This document shows positions 23,942 through 33,200 of a stretch of DNA of 64,000 nt, in pieces. The position numbers and the translations under genes are program-made. Under the pieces are notes generated by a model that saw only the letters and a list, made by a program, of their open reading frames with translations, searched no databases and had not been told where the DNA came from. This DNA is from Burkholderia cepacia ATCC 25416. Its GTDB lineage: Bacteria; Pseudomonadota; Gammaproteobacteria; Burkholderiales; Burkholderiaceae. Location: NCBI RefSeq assembly GCF_001411495.1, contig NZ_CP012983.1, forward strand, positions 310,001-374,000, in the 5' to 3' direction. Numbering within the stretch: the first letter of the stretch is position 1; each line of letters begins with the position of its first letter.

Positions 23942-25111
23942 ATGCGATTCAACGCGACACGCTTCGCCGCGACCCTGCTCGTCGCCGCGTGCGTCACCGC
24001 CACGGCCGGCCGAGCGGCCGCCGCCACCCCGGACGACCTCCACGACACCGTGACCCGCCACATCGCGCCGCTGATGAAGCAGTACGCGATTCCCGGCATG
24101 GCGGTCGGCATCGTCGCCGACGGCAAGCCCTACGTGTTCGACTACGGCGTGATGTCGACGCAAACCGGCAAGCCCGTCACCGGCGACACGCTGTTCGAAA
24201 TCGGCTCCGTCAGCAAGACGCTGACCGCGACGCTCGCGGCCGACGCGCAGGAGGGCGGGGAACTGTCGCTGGCCGATCCGGTCGGCAAGTACCTGCCTGC
24301 CCTGCAGGGCAAGCCGTTCGGCGTCGTGACGCTGCTCGATCTCGGTACGCACACGTCGGGCGGCATGCCGGTGCAGGTGCCGGACAGCATCCGCGACGAC
24401 GCGGGCCTGATCCGCTATCTCGACGCGTGGCGGCCCGCGCATGCGTCGGGTACGTACCGGACGTATTCGAACGTGTCGGTCGGCATGCTCGGGTGGCTCA
24501 CCGCGAAGGCGATGCACAAGGATTTCGCGGTGCTGATGGAGCAGCGGCTCTTTCCCGCGCTCGGCATGACGCACACGTACATCAACGTGCCGGAAGCACG
24601 TCAGGCCGACTACGCACAGGGTTATACGCAGGACGGCAAGCCGATCCGGATGACGGGCGGCATGCTGTGGCAGCCGGCCTACGGCGTGCGGACCACGGCG
24701 GCCGACCTGCTGCGCTTCGTGCAGGCGAACATGGGGCTGATCGAAACCGCGCCGCGCCTGCAGCGCGCGCTCGAACGCACCCACACCGGCTATTTCCGCG
24801 CGGGGCCGCTGACGCAGGACCTGATCTGGGAACAGTATCCGTATCCGGTCGCGCTGCCGACGCTGCTCGAAGGCAACTCGATGAAGATGCTGCGCGACGG
24901 GTTGCCGGCCTCCGCGATCAAGCCGCCGCTCGCGCCGAGCGCGGATACGTGGATCAACAAGACGGGCTCGACCAACGGCTTCAGCACCTATGTCGCGTTC
25001 GTCCCGTCGAAGCGGATCGCGATCGTGATGCTCGCGAACCGCAGCTTTCCGAACGAGGACCGCGTGAAGGCCGCGTACGGGATTCTCGGGGCGCTCGACG
25101 GCCGGCGGTAA
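23942..25111 (+). CDS. ampC: Class C beta-lactamase (AmpC type)
   Basis: A 389-residue periplasmic serine beta-lactamase precursor that hydrolyses beta-lactams, notably cephalosporins. The signal peptide ends near GRAAAATPDD. Class C motifs are SVSK with the acylated serine at precursor residue 89, YSN with the tyrosine at 175, and KTGS with the lysine at 340. The offsets of 86 and 251 residues from the serine equal those of S64, Y150 and K315 in the standard numbering, so the catalytic core is complete. The ending YVAFVPSKRIAIVMLANRSFP is also AmpC-like. No ampR is adjacent, so it is either constitutive or controlled from elsewhere. Confidence 0.92.
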   Translation: MRFNATRFAATLLVAACVTATAGRAAAATPDDLHDTVTRHIAPLMKQYAIPGMAVGIVADGKPYVFDYGVMSTQTGKPVTGDTLFEIGSVSKTLTATLAADAQEGGELSLADPVGKYLPALQGKPFGVVTLLDLGTHTSGGMPVQVPDSIRDDAGLIRYLDAWRPAHASGTYRTYSNVSVGMLGWLTAKAMHKDFAVLMEQRLFPALGMTHTYINVPEARQADYAQGYTQDGKPIRMTGGMLWQPAYGVRTTAADLLRFVQANMGLIETAPRLQRALERTHTGYFRAGPLTQDLIWEQYPYPVALPTLLEGNSMKMLRDGLPASAIKPPLAPSADTWINKTGSTNGFSTYVAFVPSKRIAIVMLANRSFPNEDRVKAAYGILGALDGRR

Positions 25112-25285
25112 CGTTTCAGCCGGCGGGCCGGTCGTGCCGCACGGCCGGCGTGCCGGGCTGTCGGGAAGGCGACCGATGCGGTCGCGACGAATCCGGACGA
25201 ACGATGGCGCACGGCGGCGATGCCGCGCGGCTGGCGGATCGTCGACCTGTCGTGCAATGCCGCATCGATCGCGCCCGCTCGCCGC

Positions 25286-25666
25286 TCATTCGGGCGGCTG
25301 CTCGTCGTACGCGACGAAGATCTTCCGCGTGCGTTCGACGACTTCCCACGTGCCGCGAAAACCCGGCGGAATCACGAAACGATGGCCGGCGCGCAGGGTC
25401 TTCCGGTTGCCTTCGAGGTCGGTGATCACCGACGTGCCTTCGAGGATCTCGCAGTATTCCGCTTCGGTGTATGCGACGTGCCAGCAGCCGGGCGTGCTTT
25501 CCCAGATGCCGGTCGAGAAGCGGCCGCACGGACTCGCGAAGCCGGGTGTGAGCGTGTGCAGCGGATCGCCGGAAATCAGTTTCTCGGGCGATACGCGGTA
25601 CTGCGTCGGCTCGCCGCTCGGGGCGAACGCGTCGGTGATGGAGGAAACGTCGATCATGATGAGCAT
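25286..25666 (-). CDS. Cupin-domain protein (ureidoglycine aminohydrolase/EutQ-like fold)
   Basis: A 126-residue single-domain cupin. WESTPGCWHVAYTEAEYCEILEGTSVI carries the first cupin motif and FVIPPGFRGTWEV the second. The length and the GFRGTWEV ending are typical of the small cupins grouped with (S)-ureidoglycine aminohydrolase, many of which are not enzymes of that pathway. ATGs at 25666 and 25657 are both possible; neither has a strong ribosome binding site. It is convergent with ampC and has no operon partner. Confidence 0.8.
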   Translation of the reverse strand: MLIMIDVSSITDAFAPSGEPTQYRVSPEKLISGDPLHTLTPGFASPCGRFSTGIWESTPGCWHVAYTEAEYCEILEGTSVITDLEGNRKTLRAGHRFVIPPGFRGTWEVVERTRKIFVAYDEQPPE

Positions 25667-25901
25667 GCTTCGTCGGGGTGGATGGATCGGGTGCGCGTGC
25701 GGCGCGCCCGTGCGAGGCGATCGCGATGCGTGGCCTCGCGTCCGACATCATCGCAGATCGACGCGCCTGTGCGGGCAGCGGCCGGATCGGACGCCGGGGA
25801 ATCGTGACCCGAAGCAGCGCCGCGCGATCGCGCAGGCGCGACGAACGCTTATGATGGGCGATCGACGCGGTCACGCGAACGCGATACACGAGGAGATCCG
25901 G

Positions 25902-26564
25902 TTGAGCATCACATGGGACGGCATCACGGGCGCCGACGTGCTCGGCGACGCGCAAGTCGCGACCCGGCACGCGCTGGCCGACGCGGCCAGGAACGGCGAC
26001 TGGGCGACGATGCTCGCGCTCGTCGCGAAGGAGCGTGCGCTCGTCAACGCGAACCGGCTCGGCGGCACGTCGCTTCGTGCGCCGCTGCATCAGGCCGCCC
26101 GCGGCGGCGCACCGAAGGCGGTCGTCGCCCAACTGTTGCGGCTCGGTGCGTGGCGCATGCTGCGCGATGCCCACGGCGAGCGCCCGGTCGATATCGCCGT
26201 GCGGCGCGGGCATCGGCATCTGGTCGACCTGCTGGCGCCGCAGCCGCGACGCTTCGTGCCCGACGCCACGCTGTTCGCCATCCAGCGCCATTTCCACGCG
26301 ATGATGCTCGGCCGCATCGCACATTTGCGCGTCGACGCGCTGCGCCTGCCCGAGCTCGAGCCGCTACTCGAATTCGACGCGCAGGCCGAACGCATGTGGT
26401 TCGCGGTGCCGGGCATGTATGGCGGATTCGGCTATGCGCTGCACACGGACGGCGATGCGGCGATGCTCGTGTCCGAAAGCTGGAGCCGCGTGGCCGGCGG
26501 CTCGGGCCAGCGGCACGAGATCACCGCGGACGGCTGCACGCTGGTCGACGAGGGGTTCGTCTGA
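25902..26564 (+). CDS. Ankyrin-repeat protein
   Basis: A 220-residue protein. Residues from about 20 to 100 form two to three ankyrin repeats (HALADAARNGDWATMLALV, APLHQAARGGAPKAVVAQLL, RPVDIAVRRGHRHLVDLL), followed by a globular C-terminal domain of about 120 residues that I do not recognise. The start is TTG at 25902 with AGGAG six bases before it; the frame is open far upstream but there is no better start. No signal peptide, so probably cytoplasmic and protein-binding. It is not paired with a toxin-like gene. Confidence 0.7.
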   Translation: MSITWDGITGADVLGDAQVATRHALADAARNGDWATMLALVAKERALVNANRLGGTSLRAPLHQAARGGAPKAVVAQLLRLGAWRMLRDAHGERPVDIAVRRGHRHLVDLLAPQPRRFVPDATLFAIQRHFHAMMLGRIAHLRVDALRLPELEPLLEFDAQAERMWFAVPGMYGGFGYALHTDGDAAMLVSESWSRVAGGSGQRHEITADGCTLVDEGFV

Positions 26565-26703
26565 CGCGGCCGATCATCCCGTTGCGCTCAAAACTGTTTT
26601 CGCGACGCCGCCCTTCCGCGTGCAACGCCGGCCGCCGATACTGCGACGCACGACATTTCGCGAGACGTCTGCCGTACCGGCTGTCTCGCTCTCGGAGCAG
26701 CAG

Positions 26704-27615
26704 ATGAAAGGCATCAGGATATTCGTGACGGGCGCGAGCGGCTACATCGGCGGCTCGGTGGCCGCGCGGCTCGTCTCGGCGGGGCACGTCGTCACCGGCT
26801 TGACGCGCGACGGCGACAACGCCGCGAAACTCGCGGCGGCCGGCATCATGCCGGTCGTCGGCACGCTCGACGACTCGGCGCTGCTGCAAGCGTTCGCGCG
26901 CGACGCGGACTGCGTCGTCAACGCGGCGAGCAGCGATCACCGCGAGGCCGTCGAGGCGATCATCGGCGCGCTGAGCGGCTCGGGCAAGACGTTCGTGCAT
27001 ACGAGCGGCACCAGCGTGATCGCGGACGACGCACAGGGCGCGCATGGCGATGCCCCCGTATTCGACGAGACGACGCCCGTCGTCAAACCCGCGAAGGCCG
27101 AGCGCCGCGCGATCGACCGGCTCGTGATGTCGTCGGCCAACCTCGGCATCCGCTCGGCCGTGATCTGCAACAGCATGATCTACGGCGACGGCCTCGGCAT
27201 CCGCCGCGACAGCGCGCAACTGCCGCTGCTCGCGGCGATCGCGCGCGATGCCTGCGCGGTGCGCGTGATCGGCAAGGGGCTGAACCGCTGGTCGAACGTG
27301 CACGTCGACGATGTCGCCGATCTGTATCTGCGCGCGATCGATGCCGCGCCGCCCGGTGCGTTCTACTTCGCGGAAAACGGCGAAGCGTCGTTCGCGGAAA
27401 TCGGCCATGCGCTCGGCGAGCGGCTCGGCTTGCCGTCCATCGTCGAATGGGATATCGCGGATGCGGCGCAGGCGCTCGGCCATTCGCGCGCGCATGACTC
27501 GCTCGCGTCGAACAGCCGCGTGAAGGCGTTGCGCGCGCGGCAGGAACTCGGGTGGGCGCCGACGCACGGCGCGATGCTCGACTGGATTCGCGACGAGATG
27601 CCCGTCGCGGCCTGA
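26704..27615 (+). CDS. NAD-dependent epimerase/dehydratase-family oxidoreductase
   Basis: A 303-residue extended-SDR protein. It starts MKGIRIFVTGASGYIGGSVA, where GASGYIG is the Rossmann nucleotide-binding motif, and has a NAASSDHREAVEAII segment and a late substrate-domain region (NRWSNVHVDDVADLYLRAI) typical of the atypical SDR5/NmrA-adjacent group. The usual YxxxK is not obvious, which is common in that group. GGAGCAG precedes the ATG at 26704. The substrate is unknown. A terminator follows the gene. Confidence 0.8.
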   Translation: MKGIRIFVTGASGYIGGSVAARLVSAGHVVTGLTRDGDNAAKLAAAGIMPVVGTLDDSALLQAFARDADCVVNAASSDHREAVEAIIGALSGSGKTFVHTSGTSVIADDAQGAHGDAPVFDETTPVVKPAKAERRAIDRLVMSSANLGIRSAVICNSMIYGDGLGIRRDSAQLPLLAAIARDACAVRVIGKGLNRWSNVHVDDVADLYLRAIDAAPPGAFYFAENGEASFAEIGHALGERLGLPSIVEWDIADAAQALGHSRAHDSLASNSRVKALRARQELGWAPTHGAMLDWIRDEMPVAA

Positions 27616-27642
27616 CACGGCGTTGCCTTGTCTGACGAAAAG

Positions 27643-27663
27643 CGCGCCCGCCCGGGCGCGTTT
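27643..27663 (+). terminator. Rho-independent terminator after the SDR gene
   Basis: CGCGCCCG and CGGGCGCG make a perfect 8-bp stem with a tight loop, flanked by AAAA on the left and TTT on the right, 28 bases after the stop codon. Confidence 0.65.
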
Positions 27664-27691
27664 GCGTATGCGGCCTCCCGCTTCGTGCCGG

Positions 27692-27705
27692 ATTGTTCGG
27701 ACAAT
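27692..27705. promoter_or_regulatory. ATTGT-N4-ACAAT dyad
   Basis: A 5-bp inverted repeat with a four-base centre, about 120 bases before the LysR start and next to a second, larger dyad. It is a candidate binding site in the lysR control region. Confidence 0.35.
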
Positions 27706-27711
27706 AGTCGC

Positions 27712-27747
27712 CGCGAATCATTGAATCGAAATCAACTGTGATTCGCG
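27712..27747. promoter_or_regulatory. Nested dyad in the LysR control region
   Basis: CGCGAATCA at 27712-27720 and TGATTCGCG at 27739-27747 are perfect 9-bp complements, and TTGA...TCAA forms an inner pair at 27721-27735. The region lies 74-109 bases before the lysR start. LysR regulators usually autoregulate through such sites, so this is a plausible autoregulatory site. Confidence 0.45.
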
Positions 27748-27820
27748 CGCGCGCCGGCTTATCAAAGCGGCGCGGCGGCACTATCGTGGCGGTTTCTGAA
27801 ACTGCGGAAGACTGCCGACC

Positions 27821-28723
27821 ATGAAGACGACCCTGGACGAGATGCTCGCGTTCGTGACCATCGCCGATACCGGTTCGCTGACGGGTGCGGCCGACAAGCT
27901 GCACCAGCCGACCTCGGTGATGAGCCGGATCCTGCGGCGCCTCGAGGAGAAGCTCGACACGACGCTGATCCGCCGCACGACGCGCCGCCTCGAATTGACC
28001 GACGAGGGCAAGCTTTTTCTCGACTACGCGCGCGACATCATCGCGTCGGTCGAGTTTGCCGAGGAACAGATCGTCAGCCAGCGCGAGACGCCGTCCGGGC
28101 GCTTGCGGATCAACGCGGCGATGCCGTTCATGCAGCACGTGATCGCGCCGATGATGCCCGGCTTCCGCGAAGCCTATCCGGCGATCACGGCCGAACTCCA
28201 TACGAGCGACGAGATCATCGACCTGCTCGAACAGCGCACCGACGTGGCGATCCGGATCGGCGAGCTGCGCGATTCGACGCTGCATGCGCGCCGGCTCGGC
28301 AGCAGCCGGCTGCGCATCCTGGCGAGCCCGGCCTATCTGGAGAAAGCCGGCGTGCCGACGAGCGTCGCCGATCTCGCGAACCATGCGCTGCTCGGCTTCG
28401 TGCAGCCGGAAACGCTGAACCACTGGCCGTTGCATACCGCCGACGGCGGCGTGTACCGGATTCATCCGGCGCTGCAGGCGTCGAGCGGCGAGACGCTGCT
28501 GACGCTCGCGCTCAGTGGCGCCGGCATCGTGTGCCTGGCCGACTACATGACGGGCACGCATCGCCGCGACGGCAGCCTCGTCGAACTGCTCGTCGACGAT
28601 ACCGTCGAGTTCCGCCAGCCGATTCACGCGGTGTTCTATCGGAACGCGACGCTGTCGTCGCGCATCGTCAGTTTTCTCGACTACTTGAGCGCGCAGTTGA
28701 AGGAAGGCGGCGACATCGACTGA
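27821..28723 (+). CDS. LysR-family transcriptional regulator
   Basis: A 300-residue LTTR. The N-terminal winged helix shows LAFVTIADTGSLTGAADKLHQPTSVMSRILRRLEEKLDTTLI and the C-terminal part is a periplasmic-binding-like effector domain (GRLRINAAMPFMQHVIAPMM). It is of the CrgA/PecT-like subgroup judging from ETPSGRLRI. It has no divergent partner gene; its neighbours are an SDR gene on the same strand and the RND operon, which is convergent. It may therefore regulate itself and a distant target. Confidence 0.9.
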   Translation: MKTTLDEMLAFVTIADTGSLTGAADKLHQPTSVMSRILRRLEEKLDTTLIRRTTRRLELTDEGKLFLDYARDIIASVEFAEEQIVSQRETPSGRLRINAAMPFMQHVIAPMMPGFREAYPAITAELHTSDEIIDLLEQRTDVAIRIGELRDSTLHARRLGSSRLRILASPAYLEKAGVPTSVADLANHALLGFVQPETLNHWPLHTADGGVYRIHPALQASSGETLLTLALSGAGIVCLADYMTGTHRRDGSLVELLVDDTVEFRQPIHAVFYRNATLSSRIVSFLDYLSAQLKEGGDID

Positions 28724-28758
28724 GCCGGTACCGCACGCAGCTGGCCACGCAAGATGCA

Positions 28759-28800
28759 AAAGGGCGGCGGGTTCGAATCACATCGAACCCGCCGCCCTTT
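28759..28800. terminator. Strong bidirectional terminator
   Basis: AAAGGGCGGCGGGTTCGA at 28759-28776 pairs perfectly over 18 bases with 28783-28800, around a six-base loop. A-tract and T-tract flank the stem, so it can terminate both the LysR transcript and the convergent RND operon transcript. Confidence 0.9.
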
Positions 28801-28845
28801 GCGTATCGACCGATGCGCGGCAGCGGTCGCACCTGAACCGCGCGC

Positions 28846-30240
28846 TTACTGCCCCAGCGCAGTCATCAGCCTGACCCGGCCGAGCATTTCCTCGGTGCGC
28901 GCCTGCGCGAGCGAATCCTCGGCCGCGAGCAGCGAACGCTGCACCTCCAGCGTATCGATGAACGCCGATTCGCCGCTGCGCCACGACCGGTTGATCTGCG
29001 TATAAGCGCCGCGCGCGTTCGACACCGCGCGTTCGAGGCGCTCGGTCCGGCTGTGATCGCGGGCGGTGGCGGCGATCGACGTCTCGACGTCGCCGACGGC
29101 CGTCAGCACCGTCGAGCGATACGCGGCGACCGCCTGCGCGGCCTGCGCGCGGCGCAACGCGACGACGCTGCGCCGGCGCCCGCCGTCGAACAGCGGCGCG
29201 CTCGCGCCGGCGCCGGCCATCCAGGCGAGCGACCGCGCGAGCGTCGCGCCCGAGAAGCCGTCGATCGCCGCACCGATCACGCCGATCAGTTGCAGGTGCG
29301 GCTTCAGGTCGGCCTCCGCCACGCCGATCCGTGCATAGGCGGCGACAACGCGCGCCTCGGCCGCGCGCACGTCGGGCCGGCGGCGCAGCAAGTCGGCCGG
29401 CGTGCCGACGCCCGGCGCGGCGGCCGTCCACACCGGTTCCGGCGCGGGCGGATCGACGCGCGCGTAGATGGCCTGCGGCGTGGACGCGGTGATGATCGAC
29501 AGCCGGTGGATCGCGGCCTGCCGCTGAAGTTGCAGCGCGGGCAGCTCGGCCAGCGTCGTTTCCGTCTGCGCGGCGGCACGGTCCACGTCGGCCACCGGCA
29601 CGACGCCCGCGTCGAACAGGCGCCGCGTCGATTCCTCGGTGCTGCGCTGGCTCAACGCGTTGGCCTCGACCAGCGCGAGCCGCTGCTCGAGCCCGCGCAC
29701 CGTCACGTAGGTGCGCACGGTTTCGTCGATCGTCGCGATCCGCACGGCCGCCGCATCGTTCTGCGCGGACGCGATATCCGCGTCGGCGGCCGACACGCCC
29801 TGGCGGATGCGCCCGAAGATGTCGATTTCCCACGCGAGGCTCGCATTCAGGTCGAACGCGTTGCCGGTCGTCGGCGTATCGGTCGGGAATGCCTGCGAGG
29901 CGGAGAGCCGCTGGCGGCCGGCGCCCGCGTTCAGGTCGACCGAAGGGAACCACTGCGACGCCGCGCCGATCCGCACCGCGCGCGCCGCGTCGATGCGTGC
30001 GACTGCGGCCTGCAGGTCGAGGTTGTTCGCGAGCGCCGTGTCGACCAGCCCGTCGAGGATCGGGTCGTGGAAAGCGTGCCACCACGCGCCGGTGTCGGCG
30101 GCCGGGCCGCCGGCCGCGAGATCCGCGTTCGCATAGGTCGCGGCCAGCGGCGGCGGCGTGACGGTGGCGACCGGCGCGCTCGTGCACGCGGTCAGGACGG
30201 CCGCCGCGGACAGCGCGGCCACGAGTCGAACGAACTTCAT
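28846..30240 (-). CDS. RND efflux outer-membrane factor (OprM/NodT family)
   Basis: A 464-residue outer-membrane channel of the tripartite efflux pump. The signal peptide ends in lipobox LTACTS, so it is a lipoprotein. TolC-family repeats are seen: WWHAFHDPILDGLVDTALANNLDLQAA, VRIATIDETVRTYVTVRGLEQRL, RRPDVRAAEARVVAAYARIGVAEAD, and a duplicated later half. The ATG at 30240 overlaps the RND pump stop codon; the frame stays open far upstream inside the pump gene, but this start is the only one giving a signal peptide. Confidence 0.93.
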   Translation of the reverse strand: MKFVRLVAALSAAAVLTACTSAPVATVTPPPLAATYANADLAAGGPAADTGAWWHAFHDPILDGLVDTALANNLDLQAAVARIDAARAVRIGAASQWFPSVDLNAGAGRQRLSASQAFPTDTPTTGNAFDLNASLAWEIDIFGRIRQGVSAADADIASAQNDAAAVRIATIDETVRTYVTVRGLEQRLALVEANALSQRSTEESTRRLFDAGVVPVADVDRAAAQTETTLAELPALQLQRQAAIHRLSIITASTPQAIYARVDPPAPEPVWTAAAPGVGTPADLLRRRPDVRAAEARVVAAYARIGVAEADLKPHLQLIGVIGAAIDGFSGATLARSLAWMAGAGASAPLFDGGRRRSVVALRRAQAAQAVAAYRSTVLTAVGDVETSIAATARDHSRTERLERAVSNARGAYTQINRSWRSGESAFIDTLEVQRSLLAAEDSLAQARTEEMLGRVRLMTALGQ

Positions 30241-33200
30241 TGCACCACCTCCGTCGCGATGGTCGCGACAGCGGCCTTGCGCAACGCGAGCCGGCGAACC
30301 ATCACATAGAACACGGGCGTAAACAGCAGCCCGAAGAACGTCACGCCGATCATCCCGAAGAACACGGCCGCGCCGACCGCCTGGCGCATTTCCGCGCCGG
30401 CGCCGTCGGAGATCACGAGCGGCAGCACGCCGAGGATGAACGCGAGCGACGTCATCACGATCGGGCGCAGCCGCTGCACGCAGGCTTCGACGACGGCCTC
30501 GACGAGTTCGGTGCCGTCGGCCTCCAGCTGCCGCGCGACCTCGACGATCAGGATCGCGTTTTTCGCGGCGAGCCCGACCAGCACGATGAAGCCGATCTGC
30601 GTGAGGATGTTCACGTCCTGGCCGAGCGCGCGCACGCCGAGCGATGCGGCGAGCAGGCACATCGGCACGATCAGCAGGATCGACACGGGCAGGCTCCAGC
30701 TGCCGTACTGCGCGGCGAGCACCAGGTAGACGAGCAGCACGCACAGCGGGAACACGAGCAGCCCCGTGTTGCCGGCCGTGGTCTGCTGATACGACAGATC
30801 GGTCCATTCGAACGAAATGCCGGGCGGCAGCACCTGTTTCGCGAGCGATTCCATCGTCTTGATCGCGAAGCCGGAACCGAGGCCCGGTGCCGTATCGCCG
30901 TTGATCTCGGTGGCCGGATACAGGTTGTAGCGCGGCGCGCGATCGACGCCGAGCGTGTCGTCGATGCGCGTGACGCTGCCGATCGGCACCATCTCGCCGT
31001 CGCGGTTGCGCACCTTCAGCCGCGCGAGATCGGAAGCGCCGACGCGGAACGGCAGGTCGGCCTGCGCGGTCACGCGATAGGTGCGCCCGACGATGTTGAA
31101 GTCGTTGATGTAGGTCGAGCCGAAATACGTCTCGACCGCGTCGTTGATGGCCTGGCTCGGCACGCCGAGCATCTCGGCCTTCTCGCGGTCGAGCTCGACG
31201 TGCACCTGCGGGCTCGTCGCGGAGTAGGGCGTATAGACGCCGACCATGCCGGGCGTGCGGTTCGCGGCCGCCACCAGATCCTGCGTCGCCTTCGCGAGCG
31301 CGGCGGTGCCGAGGCCGTTGCGGTCTTCGAGCCGCATCGCGAAACCGCCCGTGCTGCCGAGGCCCTGCACCGGCGGCGGCATCGCGACGACGATCGACGC
31401 CTCGGTGACGGCCGCGAGCCGCTTGCGCATCTCGGCGGCAATCGTGTCGATCGTCAGGCCGCGCGCCTTGCGTTCGGGCCAGGGCTGGAACACCGGGAAC
31501 AGGCCGGCGCTGTTCGCCGAGTTCGTGCCGGTCGCCGCGTTCACGCCGGAGAACACCGGCACGCGTGCGACACCGGGCACCGACAGCGCGATGTCCTCGA
31601 TCTTGCGTGCGACGGCGCTCGTGCGTTCGAGCGTCGCGCCGTCGGGCATCCGCACGAGCACGACGAGGTAGCCGCGGTCCTGCGCGGGAATGAAGCCCTT
31701 CGGGCTCGACACGAGCAGGTAGCCGGTCGCGGCGATCAGCACCACGTACAGCACGCCCATCGCCGGGATGATCCGCACGACCTTCCTGACGAGCCGGCCA
31801 TACGCATCGGACAGGCGCTGGAACACGCGGTTGAACGCGTTCGAGATGCGCCGCGCGACGCGCATCGCCGGCGCGAACGGCGCGGCCATGCGCGACGCCG
31901 GAGCGGGCACGTCGTGATCGCGGGCGTGCGCTTTCAGCATCATCGCGGAGAGTGCGGGCGCGAGCGTCACCGACGTGAAGAACGAGATCGCGGTCGACAC
32001 GGCGATCGTCACGCCGAACTGGCGGAAGAACTGGCCCGAGATGCCCGGAATGAACGAGGTCGGCACGAACACCGCGCACAGCACGAGCGTGATCGCGAAC
32101 AGCGCGCCGCCGACTTCCTTCATCGTCAGCAGCGTCGCGTCGCGCGGCCCGGCGCCGGCCGACAGGTGCCGCTCGACGTTCTCGACCACGACGATCGCGT
32201 TGTCGACGACGATCCCCACCGCGAGCACGAGGCCGAACAGCGTCAGGTTGTTGATCGAGTAGCCGAGCGCGGCCATCGCCGCGAACGTGCCGACGAGCGA
32301 CACCGGAATCGACAGGATCGGGATGATCGACGGCCGCCAGCCCTGCAGGAACAGCAGCACGACGAACACGACGAGCACGACGGCTTCGTAGATGGTCTTG
32401 ACGAGTTCGTGGATGCTGTCGCCGATGAAGGCGGTCGGGTTGTAGCCGATGTTGTAGACGATGCCCTTCGGGAAGTCCCTGGCCAGTTCGGCCATCTTCT
32501 TCTCGACCGCATCCATCGTCGCGACCGCGTTCGCGCCGGGCTGCTGCAGCACCTGCAACGCGATCGTCGGGTGGCGCAGCATGTAGCTGTCGGTCGCATA
32601 CGCGAGTGCGCCGACCTCGACGCGCGCGACATCCTTCAGCCGCACGAGCCGCCCGTCCTTGCCCTGCTTGACGACGATGTCGCTGAAATCTTCGGGACGC
32701 TTGAGCCGCCCTTCGAAGATCAGGTTCGGCTGGAACGCCTGGTTCGTGATCGGCGCCTGCGCGACCACGCCGCCCGCGAGCTGCGTGTTCTGCGCCCGCA
32801 CCGCGGCGATCAGGTCGCCGGGGCTCAGGCCGAACGACGCGACGCGCTCGGGATCGAGCCAGATGCGCATCGAGTATTCGCGCGCGCCGAGCGGGTTGAT
32901 GTCGCCGACGCCTTCGATCCGCTTCAGCACGTCCGCGACGTTGCGGATCGCGTAGTTCGACACGTACAGCGGATCGTAGCGCTGGTCCGGCGAGTACAGG
33001 AAGATCGTGCCGAGCTGCGTCGGCGACGACTTGCGCACCGATACGCCGCTGCGCTGCACGGGCTCGGGCAGGCGCGGCGTCGCGAGCGCGACGCGGTTCT
33101 GCACGAGCACCTGCGCCTTGTCGACGTCGGTGCCGGGCTTGAACGTCACGGTGATGTTCAGGCTGCCGTCGGACGTCGCCTGGCTGTACATGTACAGCAT

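Noticed and set aside
25134..25901. An upstream extension of the ankyrin protein to 476 residues
   Set aside because: The extension is antisense to the cupin gene and lacks ankyrin-like sequence; AGGAG with TTG at 25902 is a far better start.
28846..32079. The outer-membrane factor as a 1077-residue fusion
   Set aside because: The frame is open through much of the pump gene, but the lipoprotein signal peptide and the ATGA overlap at 30240 show where the real gene starts.
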